Shown in pieces: positions 27,707-40,692 of a stretch of 64,000 nt of DNA. Position 1 is the stretch's first letter; the number at the start of each line of letters is the position of its first letter. The stretch is taken from assembly GCF_020740795.1 (NCBI RefSeq), contig NC_067301.1, positions 4,712,001 to 4,776,000 on the forward strand, given 5' to 3'. Source of the stretch: Apus apus (taxonomy: Eukaryota; Chordata; Aves; Apodiformes; Apodidae). The position numbers and the translations under genes are program-made. Under the pieces are notes generated by a model that saw nothing but the letters and a program-made list of their open reading frames with translations, was not told where the DNA came from and ran no database searches.

Positions 27707-27904
27707 CTGAAAAGAATGAGAGAAGGAAAACAAATTGTCTTTACTCCTCCCCCCATGAGGATTATGAAAGAACAAACTGATTTTAATACAATGACTCACT
27801 GAGCTTGAATGGTTCTTTCTTGCAAAGTTTAAAAAAAAACCCAACAGGTAGGTGGGTAGTGATGGCTGCTCACTCTGGTAACTCACTGTGTGCCTTTTCT
27901 CCCA

Positions 27905-28015
27905 AGCATCCTAAGTGCTTTGGAATTCCTGGGAAATTATCACTTTACAGATGAGCAAACTGAATACAGATTTCACTGACTCTCCTGGCATCACTGATAT
28001 GTGATATGGGCAGAG
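27905..28015 (-). repeat. MIR-type SINE fragment
   Basis: The core 'ctttacagatgagcaaactgaa' is the antisense of the MIR 'cagtttcctcatctgtaaaatgg' core, with diverged flanks. It lies in a MASP2 intron. Confidence 0.5.
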
Positions 28016-30141
28016 GTTGGGATGAAATCTATCTAGTCATCACATTTATCCCTGTTGAGAACACTGCCCCTCTCTCCCTCTCTGCTGTGGCAGGAGCAAG
28101 GCCCAGGGTTACCCAGCACCCCCACCTCAGAAGGTGCAGGGAGGGACCCCAGGACAGCACCACTGCAGACAGTGACAGGGCTGGAAGGCAGGAAGAAGGG
28201 CAAAAGCTGGAAGCTCATCTGAAACATTCTGAGGTGTTAAATTTGCAGTCTGCTGCACCAGAGTGTGTAGAGTGGTAGGACAGCTATCAACTCCAAATTC
28301 CAGAAGCCTCTGAATGCAGCTCTTTCTTTTTAAAGCCTGTGTTGCCAGACACTTAGAATGTAATTGTATTCTCTGAGCAAAACCAGCTGTGCCTCTTGCA
28401 GGCACAACTGGAGCCACAAATGCTCCCTGCTGAAGAGAAGCAAGGAGGAACAGCCACAAGTGCCCTGAGGATCTCTGCTTGTTGACAGCATCTCATCACT
28501 GTGAAGTGGTGCTTTGATCAGCTGGGAACAAAGGCTTTATGATGTGCTGCAAAAGCTGGATGAGCAATCCTTTAATTGATGAGGAATGCTGGACTGGCTG
28601 ATAACACCCGCATATTTTTGCACCACTGTGACACCGAATTAACCGTAAGAGGGAAGTTGTTTGACTTTGAATTGTATCCTTGAACACACCATGCTAACCT
28701 CCACCAACAAAAATGCCATTATTCTGTCCGTAATTAGAGATTACCACCTAAAATAGACCGTACAGTTTAAGTTTGCCGTTTTAATGGAAGGGGATCAAGT
28801 TTTGAGTAAGAAAATGAACATTACTGTCCCCTAACTAACCATGGATTTCCTTAGCCAAGATTCTAAGCTCCTTTTACTTCAGAGGATGAAACTTGCCTCC
28901 ACTCTGTACCTATGCAGCAGCCCCACTTGCTGCTACAGGAAGTTTTTGGATCAAAGCATGTACTTGGAAAGGAAAGCAGGAGCAAGTAAAAGGATAATAT
29001 TTTTGTTATATGTTTGTGTGGCTCTTAGCACAACCACAACACAAGTAACAATGCACTTGGGTACCAAGTACTTCTTTTAGCACAGGCCATAAATTCAGAA
29101 TCATCTTTACTGTCCATCTTCCCAGGAAGTTAGGAGCAGCTGCTTCTATCTGACATAAATCTATCCATCACCAGAGTGACTGAGCATCTGTGTGTGCTCT
29201 ATTCTGAATTCATTGTCCCAGGTTTTCCAACACAGCTGACAAATGCACAGAGTAAAACAGTTAATAAATACCTAGAAATGCCCATTCTGTTAAAACTGTG
29301 CACTCTCCTAATTTTTAAATCCTGTTTGAAATGCCTCTCTTGGTCCAAAGAAGCAGAGAAAGCTTGACTAATTCACCTGGAGGTTCTGGCTGCCTTTGAA
29401 TGGAGGCTAACAGCACACTGCTTTGCACCAGCAGTAATCAGTTGAGCTAAAATAGGAATTAAATCTTTTCCTTTCATGCTGCACTTGTAGAGGATTATCA
29501 GCAAATGGGTTTTTCTCCTTAATTGTTATTACCTCATTGTTCCCAACTAAATGCACATTTCTGTAATTCCACTGATCGTGCTTCAAACTACAGAAGCACT
29601 TGATGGCTATGTAAGAATAAAGCATGTTTTCCAGCACACTCTCCTGAGCTGCTGCAGGTGCTGCTTAAAATACTGCCAGTGACACAGAGCTCACTGCCCC
29701 CCCCAGACTTTAGGGTCCCACTATAATGCTTCCGTCCACCTGCTGCAAGCCCAGGTTAAGAAACACCCCACAACCTACTTGCTATGCAGCTTTGGCAGTA
29801 CACTGCTCACTGCCATGTCAATGCAAAAAAATCTGCTTCTCTTAAAAACTGAAATGTCCTCATGCTGCTAATATCTGTCTCAGCTCTACAGCCCCTACAG
29901 GACTAGTCTGGAGGCAATTATAGGAAGAGATAGGAATGAAAATATTAAATCCTTGGGTGTGAAAAAAGACTCAGCGTTAAGTCTTACCCTAAGCATCCAA
30001 GCCACAGCATAATGAGTACTATCTTTACACCCCTAACTCCCTACTGAAATCATTAGGAAGTTAGAATCTCAAATCTTCAGCTAGTTCTGCATCAGAATCT
30101 TTTGCTATTTCCTATAAAACCATTTTCCCCTAGGCATGGGA

Positions 30142-30147
30142 TTTATT
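30142..30147 (-). terminator. MASP2: candidate MAp19 poly(A) signal
   Basis: AATAAA on the minus strand, about 555 bases after the MAp19 stop. It is the first canonical signal after that stop and lies before the decayed CUB2 exons, as expected for a short isoform with its own end. Confidence 0.55.
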
Positions 30148-30698
30148 CTGTAAAGAAGGGATATTCAGGCTGGTAAGGTTAAATTGCCTCTGACAAGCAT
30201 CTCAGAGGTAGAGGACAGCAACATGTCATTTTCTCTTTACCATGATCATCATCTCATCTTCTTTCCTTACAGTATGTTTAAACTAATGTTATTGAACTAA
30301 AAGTCAGTATAAAAACATGTAAGAGGGAAATCCCCACTGTGTGTTAACACACACCCCCACATATTTATGCATGTAGAGAAAGAAAAAAACACTGCATATA
30401 ACCAAACACTAGTTTCTGAAAGCTGTTTAACTTCTCCAGCAGTAAAAGGGGAAAAAGACATGAAATGAAGCTAAAGGTCAAAAACCACAGATCTGATAGA
30501 AAGTCAGGATTAAGAAATAGCATGTAATTCATCTGTGCAACATGTTATCACATGAAATTTAAGGCAAACTTTTATACACCAGTGCCATAAGTTCAGCTTA
30601 AGCTAAGGAGCACACAGACACCACACGATCTACTGCACAGGATGACACTTCTGCATGGGAGTACACTTTAAAAACCACTTACTGAACTTTATCTTCCA

Positions 30699-30838
30699 CT
30701 AAAGCAGAGGATGTTGGCCAGGATCAAAGGGCTGATGGGGCTTGAGAGATCCTTTGCCCGGATCCATTCCAGCAATGCATATTCCAGATCTGCTCTGAGG
30801 TGCCCAAGTGCTGGTTGAGAAGCTCTTCAGTGATTGCT
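30699..30838 (-). CDS. MASP2: MAp19-specific terminal exon with extended tail
   Basis: After the acceptor GAGCACAG, phase 1 gives EQSL and then continues [15 protein letters not shown]...DPGQHPLL to TAG at 30699-30701. In human, EQSL is followed at once by a stop. The acceptor's pyrimidine tract is only moderate. The added 42 residues are proline- and serine-rich with one cysteine and match no domain I know. Confidence 0.75.
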
Positions 30839-33800
30839 CTGTGCTCATGTAGCAAAAAGTATCACCATGCCTCTGCACAGAGCTGGGATCCCCATACACT
30901 GTTACCCTACAAATAAGAACAGTGCCCCATTAACATCCCAATAATTCAGAAACTGGCCTTCACCTTGTTTTCAAATACTAAAGAAGGAGAAACTTAACAG
31001 ACTAATAGTTCTTCATGCTTCATTATATCTGTTTCCTTTCAACTCAGTCCCCTAATTTTGAAGTGAGATTTTCATAACATAACTTGAAAAAATGTGAGTC
31101 ATCACCAATAAACTCTCTTGACTTTTGCTCACAAGTAGCCAAAACTAGCTGACCCAACAGAAGACAGTCTGTTAGTCCAAGGGAATTTGCATCCTGAAGA
31201 TGAAAAGGCTTAGACTGGACCTTCCTTTTCTCCTAATATCTCCTGGATGTGGCTGCAGGGAGTTCCCTTTGTCAGGGCAGTATTTTTTTCCTGAAGTCTG
31301 CAAGCAAGAAAGTCATAAACTAGCCAGCACAAAAAGGATCAAATAATTTTTTAACATCTGCCAGCAGAAATGCTGTCCCTTGATTTCTCAGTCCAAGCTT
31401 TAGAGCTGCCCAGAGAGTGCTCAATTATGCTCGGGCCATATTTTTATTACAATCACAGTGAGCTTTTTGCCAGAGGCTTGAACTCTGATAAACGACCCCC
31501 TCACAACTCTCCAGTCCATTGTCATTGCCTCATTAGGTCTCAAATGAAAGGTGGGTCATAAATTGTATCCCCAAGCCATGACAAAATTTCAGGCTGCTTT
31601 GATCACAATTCACTATGACCATGAAACAGCTTTTGTACAAGATTAAATACAGCAGAAGTAGGCCTTGGTAGCTGCTTACACAGCCACTAGATCAATTCTC
31701 TGCAGCATCTACCTTCTACAACACTTAGTATCTTCCAGTAACTCAAGGCAAATGATGTTACCTCTCTTTCTGCAGATGGATGTTCTAAACTGGTATCAAG
31801 TGAGTTACTCAAGTTAACACAGAAGTCTGCAAATGCAGTGACCTGAAATGAGTCAAGTGTCTCATCTAAAAGACTCTCCTGCTCACTTGGAAAAGGGTTC
31901 CACCCTGGTTTACTCCAGGCATTAAATAATGTAGATGGGGTTGGAGAAACCAAGCCTTGTCAATTACAATTAAAAACAACTCCTGCTACATTGCAAAAAT
32001 AAGGAAATGCTGGTCAACTAATGTTCTTTAATCTCTTGAGCTTTTTAAACAAAGTCTTGTTTTATCTTCAGCAGTTCACCTACAACTGACTCAGCTCTTG
32101 CAATAATCATCATCTTTCCTCCACAGAGTTGGGGAGCTCTAGTCACTGTCAAGTAGGGAACACAGCATTTCTCCAACATATTTTAAGATGGTCCCTGTCC
32201 AAAGAGGGTATGGTCTAAAAGGACAAAAAATGGCTATTAATGGCTGCTATGGAGCAGCAAGAGGCACTGAGGGACTCACACAGTATCAATCCACACCACA
32301 AGCAGCTGTCCTGGACAGCAGCATCTATTGCCTTCCCTTGTATAAAGTCAAGACACCTCACCTGCCCCAGTGACATTCCTATTACTTTCCCACTAGGCAA
32401 TGAATGTGTGGTTCTGGTCTTGTTGCATTTTAAGTACTATGGAAAGAGCTGGACAAGAAATTCAAAAGTCTTCAGATAGCTCTGAGGCTCAGGGGCTTTT
32501 CCCAATGGCTTCTCTCTTATCAGCTCCTGCCTTATCTACCTTTTTTCCCTAGTGACACATGGAAAATGCAAGAAAATGAACGCCCCAGAGGCTGACGGCA
32601 GCTTTCAAGAAGGAACAGCCTCTTTATTGTCTGCAGGAGGCAGGTCTGAAAGGCAAGGAACCAAGACATACAAGTCAACGAGCAAGAGAAGCCTGCAGCC
32701 CTTGGGCAGACTGCAACAGGCAGGTCAGGAAGGAGGGCAAACCAGCTTTTCCCAGCACATCTGTCTCCATCTCTGCCTAAGCGAGGAGAAGCTTAAATAT
32801 CTCACACTGGAAAATAAAGGAGAAAAAAAAGAGCCTGTCAATATCAGCCTGCTCAGACAGGAGCACAAAGAGCAAAGGGGCAGGTTTTACCCTCATCTCA
32901 TGCAGGTGATCCACAGAGACCCTTGCTTTGCAGTCCAGCCCAGTGGCTGGAGAGGCTTCAGCACTTGCATCTAAAGGCCTCTGAATCGTGACTGGGCTCT
33001 AGCACATCAGCTGCACCACAGTCATTCCCAATACACAGGTCCCCACCCATCAAGGTAGCCCAGTCCTCCAGCAGTGTTAAGCTCCCTCTGCTAGTGTTAT
33101 GTTCAAAGAGGGGGGCATAAGTGTGCACACATGAATGGTCAACACAAAGCTGCTAGTCTGCTAGTTCACAGCTATTAATTTTGCACCTTCACATTAAGAC
33201 CAGCCTCATGCTTTATAGTGTGAGTCAGTCCATATACCTGTGCTAAAAGCCATCACTTCAGAAAAGGGAGGTTGAATGAACAGGTCTGTTCCAATACACT
33301 GGAGGTATGAGGAGTCTGAATCTTAAATCAGACTCAGGCAGTCACTGCTGGAGAGGGTTTGTAACAAGCTGGAGCTGAGAAGCTAAATGCCAAGATGGCC
33401 TTAAGCACTAGAAACTAAATCAAATTTCACCACTGAGGAGCTCACAGAAACTATCTTCCCACCTACGACAATATTTAGTGAGCAGTATGTGTGCTGGTTC
33501 TTTCCAGACAGGATTCAGCTTCAGGTGGGCAAAGCTGCACCCACAAAGGATGAACGTGACACCACGTGGAGCAAACATTTCCCTGCAAAGTAAATCCTGA
33601 TGCGCTGATCACTGCACCGACTCATTCAGCTGCACTGGCAGCCATGAAGACTGGAAGTGTCTGCAGTGGGAAGCATAAGACAAATTTCTTGCCCCTCCAT
33701 TCAATTTGTCTAGAACTGCCTAAGGAGAAACCAAAGCCAGTGCACCACTTTACTGCAACACAATACTGCCCCCCTTAACAGCAGCATTTTGCCCACAGCC

Positions 33801-36440
33801 ACTCTGCAAACCAGGACCTCTGCTCACAGCCCTGACTAACCCTCTGTACCTTCTTCCAGCTGTACCAGGCACATGGGGAATACTGAAAACAACAAAAAAA
33901 CACAGCTTTCATCTCAATGCTAGGACTGGATTTAACTGGATGTTTTATGTAGGGAAGTATCTCCTGATCTAGCAAGAGCTCACCTGTGCAGGTCCTCTTG
34001 TTTTCATGTAGAGTGTAACCAATCCGACAGCTGCAATAGTAGCCCCCCACATAGTTGTGACAGTGGTGATTGCAGAGGGGTTCACCATCAAACAGCTGTT
34101 TGCACTCATCGATATCTAGTGGGTGAAGCACACAATTAGGCAACCAACACCCTTCAACAACACTTCAACTTAGTCTGAGCCAGGCTGTTTTGTGAGGCTG
34201 GCTTGTTTGCCTTTTGCATCTGCCTTCATACAATGAGACCACTTTCTCCCACATCCCAACAGCAGCCACAGACAATGAGAGCACAGGGAAGCACCAGCCC
34301 CACAACAGTTGTGTCTCTTCCACCTACAAGAGGGGCTGGTCTCTTACCTTCAGCAGCATAAAAGGCCTCGAAGCCTGTGAATGGTTTCTCATTGGAGTAG
34401 TCAGACCGAAACACTACTGTGAGGTTGCTGCCAACAGAGACGTACGTCTTGTTGCCCGGAGCCTCCTCAGTGTCTGTACTATCCTTTCCACACAGCGTAG
34501 CCAAGGTCCTTCCACCAGAGCTCAGCTGCAAAATGGGCAGAAAAATCTACCAGGTGAGGACAAAGCTTTGCTCTTCCCAACCTGCTGCCATGGCTTGGAA
34601 AGGATGTGTTCAATGGTATGAGAAAGGAGGCTTGGATGCTCTCAAAAAGTGCTTCTTGCAGTCACTCCAGAGCAAGGGACATACATGAGAAGAATTCCCC
34701 CATTCTCTGTGACTTAAGCCTGTAACTTTGTCTTTCTTTTTCCTTTCAGAGACCCACGTGAAGGATGGTTTCCTTTCAGAGACCCACTCTGCAGGATGCC
34801 AGCCTGGGTTATCAGCACCAGGCTTTGTTTATAATGCTCTTGCTAACTTTGCGTTCTCAGACCTTGGCAAAGACAGACAACTGGGATAAAAATGTTTCAT
34901 ACACTGAAAAATTCATATGTATAGTAAAAGGTCTCTTTAAACTAGTGACTCACTTGCTCTGTGATTCACTTATTACAGTTCCAACTCTTTATTTATACTA
35001 TGTTTTTAACACAACAGAAATGTTCTGCTACATGGGGTTCAGGTTGCACTTGGTAGTGACAGAACTGTGTGCTACAAACCTACCAGAAAGGAGCACTCTG
35101 TCCTGCCCAAAGGAAATTACATGCAGAACAACACAGATTTGGAGAATGGGAATAACTTGACATATAAAACCAAGGAATTTAAGTTTTCTTAACTGGGAAG
35201 AAGGCTGCCTATTTGGCTACATCAGATTCAAAAGGACTGCTGATGCACTGGTTCTGCACGCTCCCTGTGGATACAGCCCCCACTTTAACATGTATCAGGC
35301 CCAGAATGAATGCAGAGGTGGCATGGCCTCAAAGCAGTGACAGGGCCACCTGGACTAGAGTACACATGCTAGCACATGGAATACAAACCTTTGGGGGACA
35401 CTGCTGATCACCCAAACATTTCCCAAAGACAGTATCTCTGTTTCTTCTCCTGAGGTTGTTCCTCACATTAACCAGCCAACACACCACAGCAAGTGCTGCA
35501 AGTGCACGTTTGGACAAGCTGACAGTATCTTGTTTAGACTATCGCTTACACTTTTACAGTCTCCCATCATACTCTGTGTAAAGCACTACTTGTTAATTTA
35601 AAACACACACTGTAAATTCAGCAAAACGAAGCTCAAATGTTATTTTGGGCAAAATTTCAACCCTTTTGCTTCATGAGAAGGTAACATCAGAATTTTCTGA
35701 GCCCAAACAACTCAAGTTGCAGATGTTCCAACATGACAACCAGCTCTGCTTCCTGGTCCCCTGGGCCTCAATAAACACATCATTTAGGAATCAGCTGAGC
35801 CTGAACTTTATGAGGAGACTAGAACCAAGTGTTTACAATAGTCACACTGGTCCTGCATGTGTCCAGGATCATACAGACACTGTTTTTAACAACTCAGCCT
35901 GCTACAGGTCACTCTGCCCTACACATACCTTTACATAATCATATTCACACAGGTAGGACAGCTCCAAGTTGAAATGGGTGAAGTAAATGCGGACAGAATA
36001 TCCCTCGGGGACAGTAATATTCCAGATTCTCTCCTTGTGATTTGGGTAGACATTTGGGAAGTTGGGGGATGTGATCCTCCCGTACATTTTCTGCAGCACA
36101 ATGCTGCTGCTTACCCCACTGTAAAGCACAGCTAGCAAGACAAACAGCCTGTGTCAAGAGAACAGAGATTAATGGAGAAAGAGTGAGCATCACCTCATAC
36201 CCAAAAGCCATGTATCCAGGTTGCCAGTCTCAATACCCAATCAGGTATCTCAGCATTAGCTGAAATCCTCATGTCCAACACCCTTCTTGCTTGACAATGG
36301 AAAAAATCAGGAGGTATCAGTGGAGTAATACTGTAGTAACAGCTCCAAAACATAGGAATCACACTCCTGCCCTCTCAGGCCAGCACAAAGCCAAGTGACC
36401 AGAGGAGCTGGAGAGGTCCCTGTGACTGCACTCACCTCAT
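30699..36440 (-). CDS. MASP2: MAp19/sMAP product of the MASP2 locus (intact, 224 aa)
   Basis: A secreted non-catalytic lectin-pathway protein: signal peptide, CUB1, calcium-binding EGF, then a MAp19-type tail. Exons: 36436-36440, 35929-36148, 34348-34525, 33984-34115 and 30699-30838. All splice sites are canonical and the frame is unbroken over 225 codons. Residues 1-17 form the signal peptide. CUB1 keeps the calcium and lectin-binding residues known from human MAp19: Glu64, Tyr71, Asp72, Asp117, Tyr118 and Glu121. The EGF domain (135-178) has DIDEC and the hydroxylation motif [10 protein letters not shown]. The last exon gives EQSL, the complete human MAp19 tail, then runs on for 42 residues. 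MAp19 binds MBL and ficolins and can compete with MASPs. The contrast with the ruined protease exons suggests this short product is what selection now maintains. Confidence 0.85.
33984..34115 (-). CDS. MASP2: MASP2/MAp19 EGF exon
   Basis: 132 bases encoding [19 protein letters not shown] through [14 protein letters not shown]. All six EGF cysteines and the calcium-binding DIDE are present. Acceptor ACTAG, donor ACAG then GTGAGC. Confidence 0.95.
34348..34525 (-). CDS. MASP2: MASP2/MAp19 CUB1 second-half exon
   Basis: 178 bases encoding [20 protein letters not shown] through [31 protein letters not shown], carrying the calcium Asp and the lectin-contact Tyr and Glu, is identical to human. Acceptor CATTTTGCAG, donor GAAG then GTAAGA. 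Confidence 0.95.
34741..34800. repeat. 30-bp tandem duplication in a MASP2 intron
   Basis: Two adjacent 30-base units begin 'tcctttcagagacccac' at 34741 and 34771 and differ in their second halves. It is a small slippage duplication in the intron between the two CUB1 exons. Confidence 0.6.
35929..36148 (-). CDS. MASP2: MASP2/MAp19 signal peptide and CUB1 first-half exon
   Basis: 220 bases from acceptor TTGACACAG to donor GTAAAG then GTATGT. It encodes the rest of the signal peptide ([14 protein letters not shown]) and CUB1 through [18 protein letters not shown], with a potential N-glycosylation site at WNIT. Confidence 0.95.
36436..36440 (-). CDS. MASP2: MASP2/MAp19 first coding exon (ATG AG)
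   Basis: Only five coding bases, ATGAG, before a consensus donor GTGAGT; the arginine codon is completed by the next exon. Human MASP2 also starts MRL. The 5' UTR lies upstream (above 36440) on the minus strand. Confidence 0.85.
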
Positions 36441-36540
36441 TGTGCTGCTCTCTTGTCTGAGCCTGCTCTGAGCTCTTGGGAAGGAATGTCTTCTGATGTA
36501 TTTGCATTTGGGGGCGGATGAATTTATTGTGTGTGCTCTG
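36441..36540 (-). promoter_or_regulatory. MASP2: candidate MASP2/MAp19 promoter
   Basis: Immediately upstream of the first coding exon there is an exact octamer, ATGCAAAT, at 36500-36507 (minus strand) and an AATAAAT TATA-like element near 36523-36530. No CpG island is present, as expected for a liver-expressed gene. The exact start site is unknown. Confidence 0.35.
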
Positions 36541-39500
36541 CTGTGTTTGTCTGGATGTTGAACTCTGATGTTTATCTCCCTTCCACCCCCTTCAGCCTGC
36601 TGAGTTCTGGGAACAGCAATCACTAAAAACCAGGCTTGTGTTCAGTGTATGAGGACTCAGTCAATGCCAGGGAGAGGCAGACAGAGGTGGAGTGGATGGA
36701 TTAGAAATGCTGCAGGCTCTTGGAGGGAGCCATAGTATCACAGCTCTGCAGGAAGGCAGGCAGTGGGAGGAAGCAGAGAGTGGCTCCAGTCAGTGTCTGC
36801 ACATGGGAGTGGGGGAGAGCTGGGCAATGCTCTTTCCCTCTAACCAACTCATCTACAATTACTACTGATGCAAAGAGCATATTATTGGAAGTAGCTTTTT
36901 CTGTTGACAAAGCAGGAAGATGCTGAAAACAAAATAATGGGCACATTCCAGGATTTCAGAATAGTGAGTGAGTCTGGCAAGATGGTTCTGTGCAATGAGA
37001 CAGGAATGCTCAGGCAACACAACACTACACAGTACTGCACAACACAACAGCACCCACAAATGAGAGATGCCAAAGACTTCCAATTCCCAGTGGCACATTA
37101 TTGTCCAGTGCAAGCTTGTGTTGACTGAAACCTGCTCTATGCCTTGTTTATGTGCATGGATTGCTTTCATCCTGTCCATTCTGGAAAATCCATAAGGTAA
37201 AAAGGCATATTTAGTAAATTACATCTTTTGAACCTGGCTTGCTACAGAAACAAGACAAAAATCATCTGTGCTCACATCTGTCTATGAAACCTAACTTACT
37301 TTAAAAGCCCAACAGTCAATTTCTACCAAATCTGGCAGAAGTGAAGCAGTTCCAAGGACACCAGTGCAATGGACATAAGTAGAAGGATAAAAATTAATTG
37401 CTATTACTGTGGATTCTCTGAGGAAAAAAAAAACAAACAACAAAAAATGAGCTGAAAATTATTTTAAATACTTGTGGATCCACACAAGGATTTCACACCA
37501 CTGTAATAACCCAGGGAATTCAACTGGGAGAGCCAACACTACAGGACATAAAAGCTTTATTAATTGTACTGCTTGCAGACTGCTTCTCTCCAAGTTAACA
37601 TTTAGATTTCCCACAAAACTATTCCAGTGCACACAGAGATGGGCCTAAATTTATAAAAGCTAAAAAGCCAGACATGTTAATGCTGAACCTAGGTCCCACC
37701 TTTTCCCTGACAAAAATGGACAGAGAGCACAAAAGCTGATTTGCAGCAGGAAACAGACTAACGTATTGCACATGCAGGAAATATACTGAGATATTCTGTA
37801 ATTAAATGGACACCTTCTGATACTCATTTTTGAACAGCCAAAAAATCATAACCCCAGGCAGTGAAGCTGGTGCTGGCATGAAAGCAGGAGTTATTACATG
37901 CACAAAACTAAAGCAAACAAACCATTTAGCAGACTGCAAACAGAAAACACCATTCAATAAAAGTGAAGGAGAAACCAGAAGCAGTAATAATTAATTGTGT
38001 AGCAGCAGAACCTACAAGCACATTTAACCGAAAAGAACCCAGAGGGGACGAGCTTTTCCCATGGTCCACTAGCTGCTAAAATGATTCTATCAACACATGC
38101 AAGATGTGGACTTTCCACCAGCTGGAAACGAGGGAAGAGAAAATTTTGCAAGAAATCAACTGGTGCCTAATTGAGCTGCCTGATTCCCACAGACATAAAT
38201 ACTTTCAGAACTGTTCCATCAGGCTTCCTGCTCAGTTCAGAAGCAGAGGCCCCGAGAGCCAATTCTGATCTCAGGTCTGAAAAGTTTCTCATAACCCTAG
38301 AATTTTATGAGGTCCCTGAAGCTGATGATTGTCACCTAGCAATGAAATAAGAAGCCAACAATAAATTGTAATCCTGGAGACTGAGAAAATGAATGCTTGG
38401 TGCACACGTTGCCTTTCCTCTGGCATGGTCTGTGGCAAGCCAAGACTGCTGTGATTTTAGTCCTTGGCACTTGATGTGAATAATGCCAAGAACACTGTCC
38501 CTGTTTCTTTGCCCAGAAACCTTCCAAATCCAAAAGGCCACTGTCCACCAGCTAGCCAGGTGCAGCAGTACACTGAGAGCACTGTGATAGCTAACCTCAG
38601 GCCCCACAGATGCTCCTGTTGTCCACAGTTTCCCTTTTGTCTGCACAGGACTAAGCCAGCCTGAAGCCTGAGTGGACTTCATCCATGACACTGTAGTTTC
38701 CAGCACTCTGTAATTTGCTGAGTTACTGATGCACTTCAGGAAGCTTGGGTGTTACCTGAAATGACAGATGCCTCTTGAGAAGTCTGCCTAGCTGTCTTCT
38801 TGTGCCCCCGTCTCATTCCATGCTTGAGGGCTGAGGTAGCACCAAGGCAAGCCCTCATCTTCAAGAGACCAAACATGTGTGAAAGCCGAGCTTTACAGAC
38901 AGGACCTCCCCTTGAAATAAATTAATCTTCTGCGGATTGGAGGAGTATGGAATGAAAGAGAGATACTGGAAAGACTTCATATGAGTCCATACTCTCCCTC
39001 ACACCCAGTACAGTCTCTCAAAATGTGCTTTTACTACTCAACACTGCGGCCAAGGAAAAGTTTCAAATCCCTCCTGTGGCAAAAGCAAGTGCAGACAGCT
39101 AAGCCAGACACATGGATAAATCAGCAAGAGCAGAGCTCATCAGCCAACACAGTGGCCCTCAAGCTGGTACCACTATGATCCAGAGACCTGATCTGCACTT
39201 TTCCTGCAAAACCAGACAACAGCAGGAACCAACTGAACAGATGAGAATGCTGTAAACCAGCTGTGCAGCCAGGGCCTTCATCCAAGTCGTGTGAGACCCA
39301 GGCTAAGTGTCAGGGAAGCTCTTCAGCTCAGATTTCCTTCTAACCTCAAGTTTTGAAACTCCAAAAATGTCACCTGAGATTAATTCTGCCAAAGCTGTGT
39401 TCCTACAGAGGGAGCTTCAGCTGAGACTACCTCCAAGATCCTGTAAAATGAAGCAAATACAGCCACACATCCACCTAATCAAAAAAGTCCCAGACAGCTC

Positions 39501-40634
39501 TATTCTCAAATGGACCACGCAAAACTGACTCAGAAAACCATCTTGTGCCAGGAAGAAATCATCTCTGGGCCTTTCAAAGGCAGTTCCTGTGCTGTGACAG
39601 CAATCCCATGAAAAGCACTCCAATGACTAATCACAGTCAGAAGCAGACATTTCAGGTGTAATAAACAAAGACAGTGAGCATCTGAATGTGTCTCCAGATC
39701 CAAAACACAGGTACAGTGCCAAAGCAAAAGGCTGGTTAATGAACAGAGGAAAAGCATGCACAGGCCTTCCTGGCTTCTATGATGAGACAGTGCTGTCACC
39801 TAACAAAACAGTGGCTATCCTTGCACCACAAACCAGGAGAGCACACGAGCATAATGGCTGCTTGCTGTGATCCCTGAAGACACTGCTCCCCACTGCCTCT
39901 GATTTCTCAAATGCCAGCTGCCTCTGCAGAGCCCTAAGAGATTGCTTGGATGCTTGCTGTTCTGTGGCTAAATCAAATCCTTCTGCACGGAGAGGTTCAG
40001 AGGACTGGGGGGAACAAATGCAGCAGAGGAAAAGGTATTCTGTTTCCTCATTACAAATCAAACAGCATGACTGACATCAAAAGACAAGTACACAGACGGA
40101 GCAAGCAGAGCATGGAGTAGGGCAGGGGAAGAGTCTGGCTGCTGTGAAACAGGAAAAAAACAATCTTGACAGAGGAAAAAGGGCAGGCAGAGAAAGCTCA
40201 TGCAATGGGGCAAGATAACTTTATTCAGTTAGGACATGCTTTGTTCCTTCTCACAAGGTCTACTGCCATTCATTGCTTCATATTCTGTTTGCAAAGATGG
40301 ACCTCCAGTTGCCACAGAATGCTAAGGCACATCTCTCCAGCAGAAAAAAAAGTCACTGGACTTGTCCTCTCTACCCTGCACTGGTTTCTAAAGGACATAC
40401 AGTGCAATTCTACAGTGTGGTCCTCATCTGAAAGCACTTGGGTCTGCGCTAGTTATCTATGAAGACCAAAAAAATTCCTAGGGTAAAGATACTGGTGGAC
40501 AGCTTTGTTCCTCTGACATGAGCAGAGCTCTCAAACTCAAGGGTGGCCGTCATCTGTGTGGGACTGGTCTCAGGCTGTGGAACCTCTCCAGGAGCACCAC
40601 AAAGCTCACAGAGCAAAGCACATGACTCTGAACA

Positions 40635-40692
40635 TGTGTGTCTCTGTGCGTGCACACACGCACATGCACGCGTTGGAGACCACACACACACG
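40635..40692. repeat. alternating purine-pyrimidine tract with hairpin
   Basis: An impure TG/CA run with GTGCGTG (40646-40652) facing CACGCAC (40657-40663), followed by CACACACACGA. Such tracts can adopt Z-DNA or a small cruciform. An AT run (gatgtatatatatacatg) follows near 40704. Confidence 0.5.

Noticed and set aside
30670-30682. GTAAGT donor-like site just after the MAp19 stop
   Set aside because: It follows the in-frame stop, so it would not change the protein. No matching downstream exon was found.
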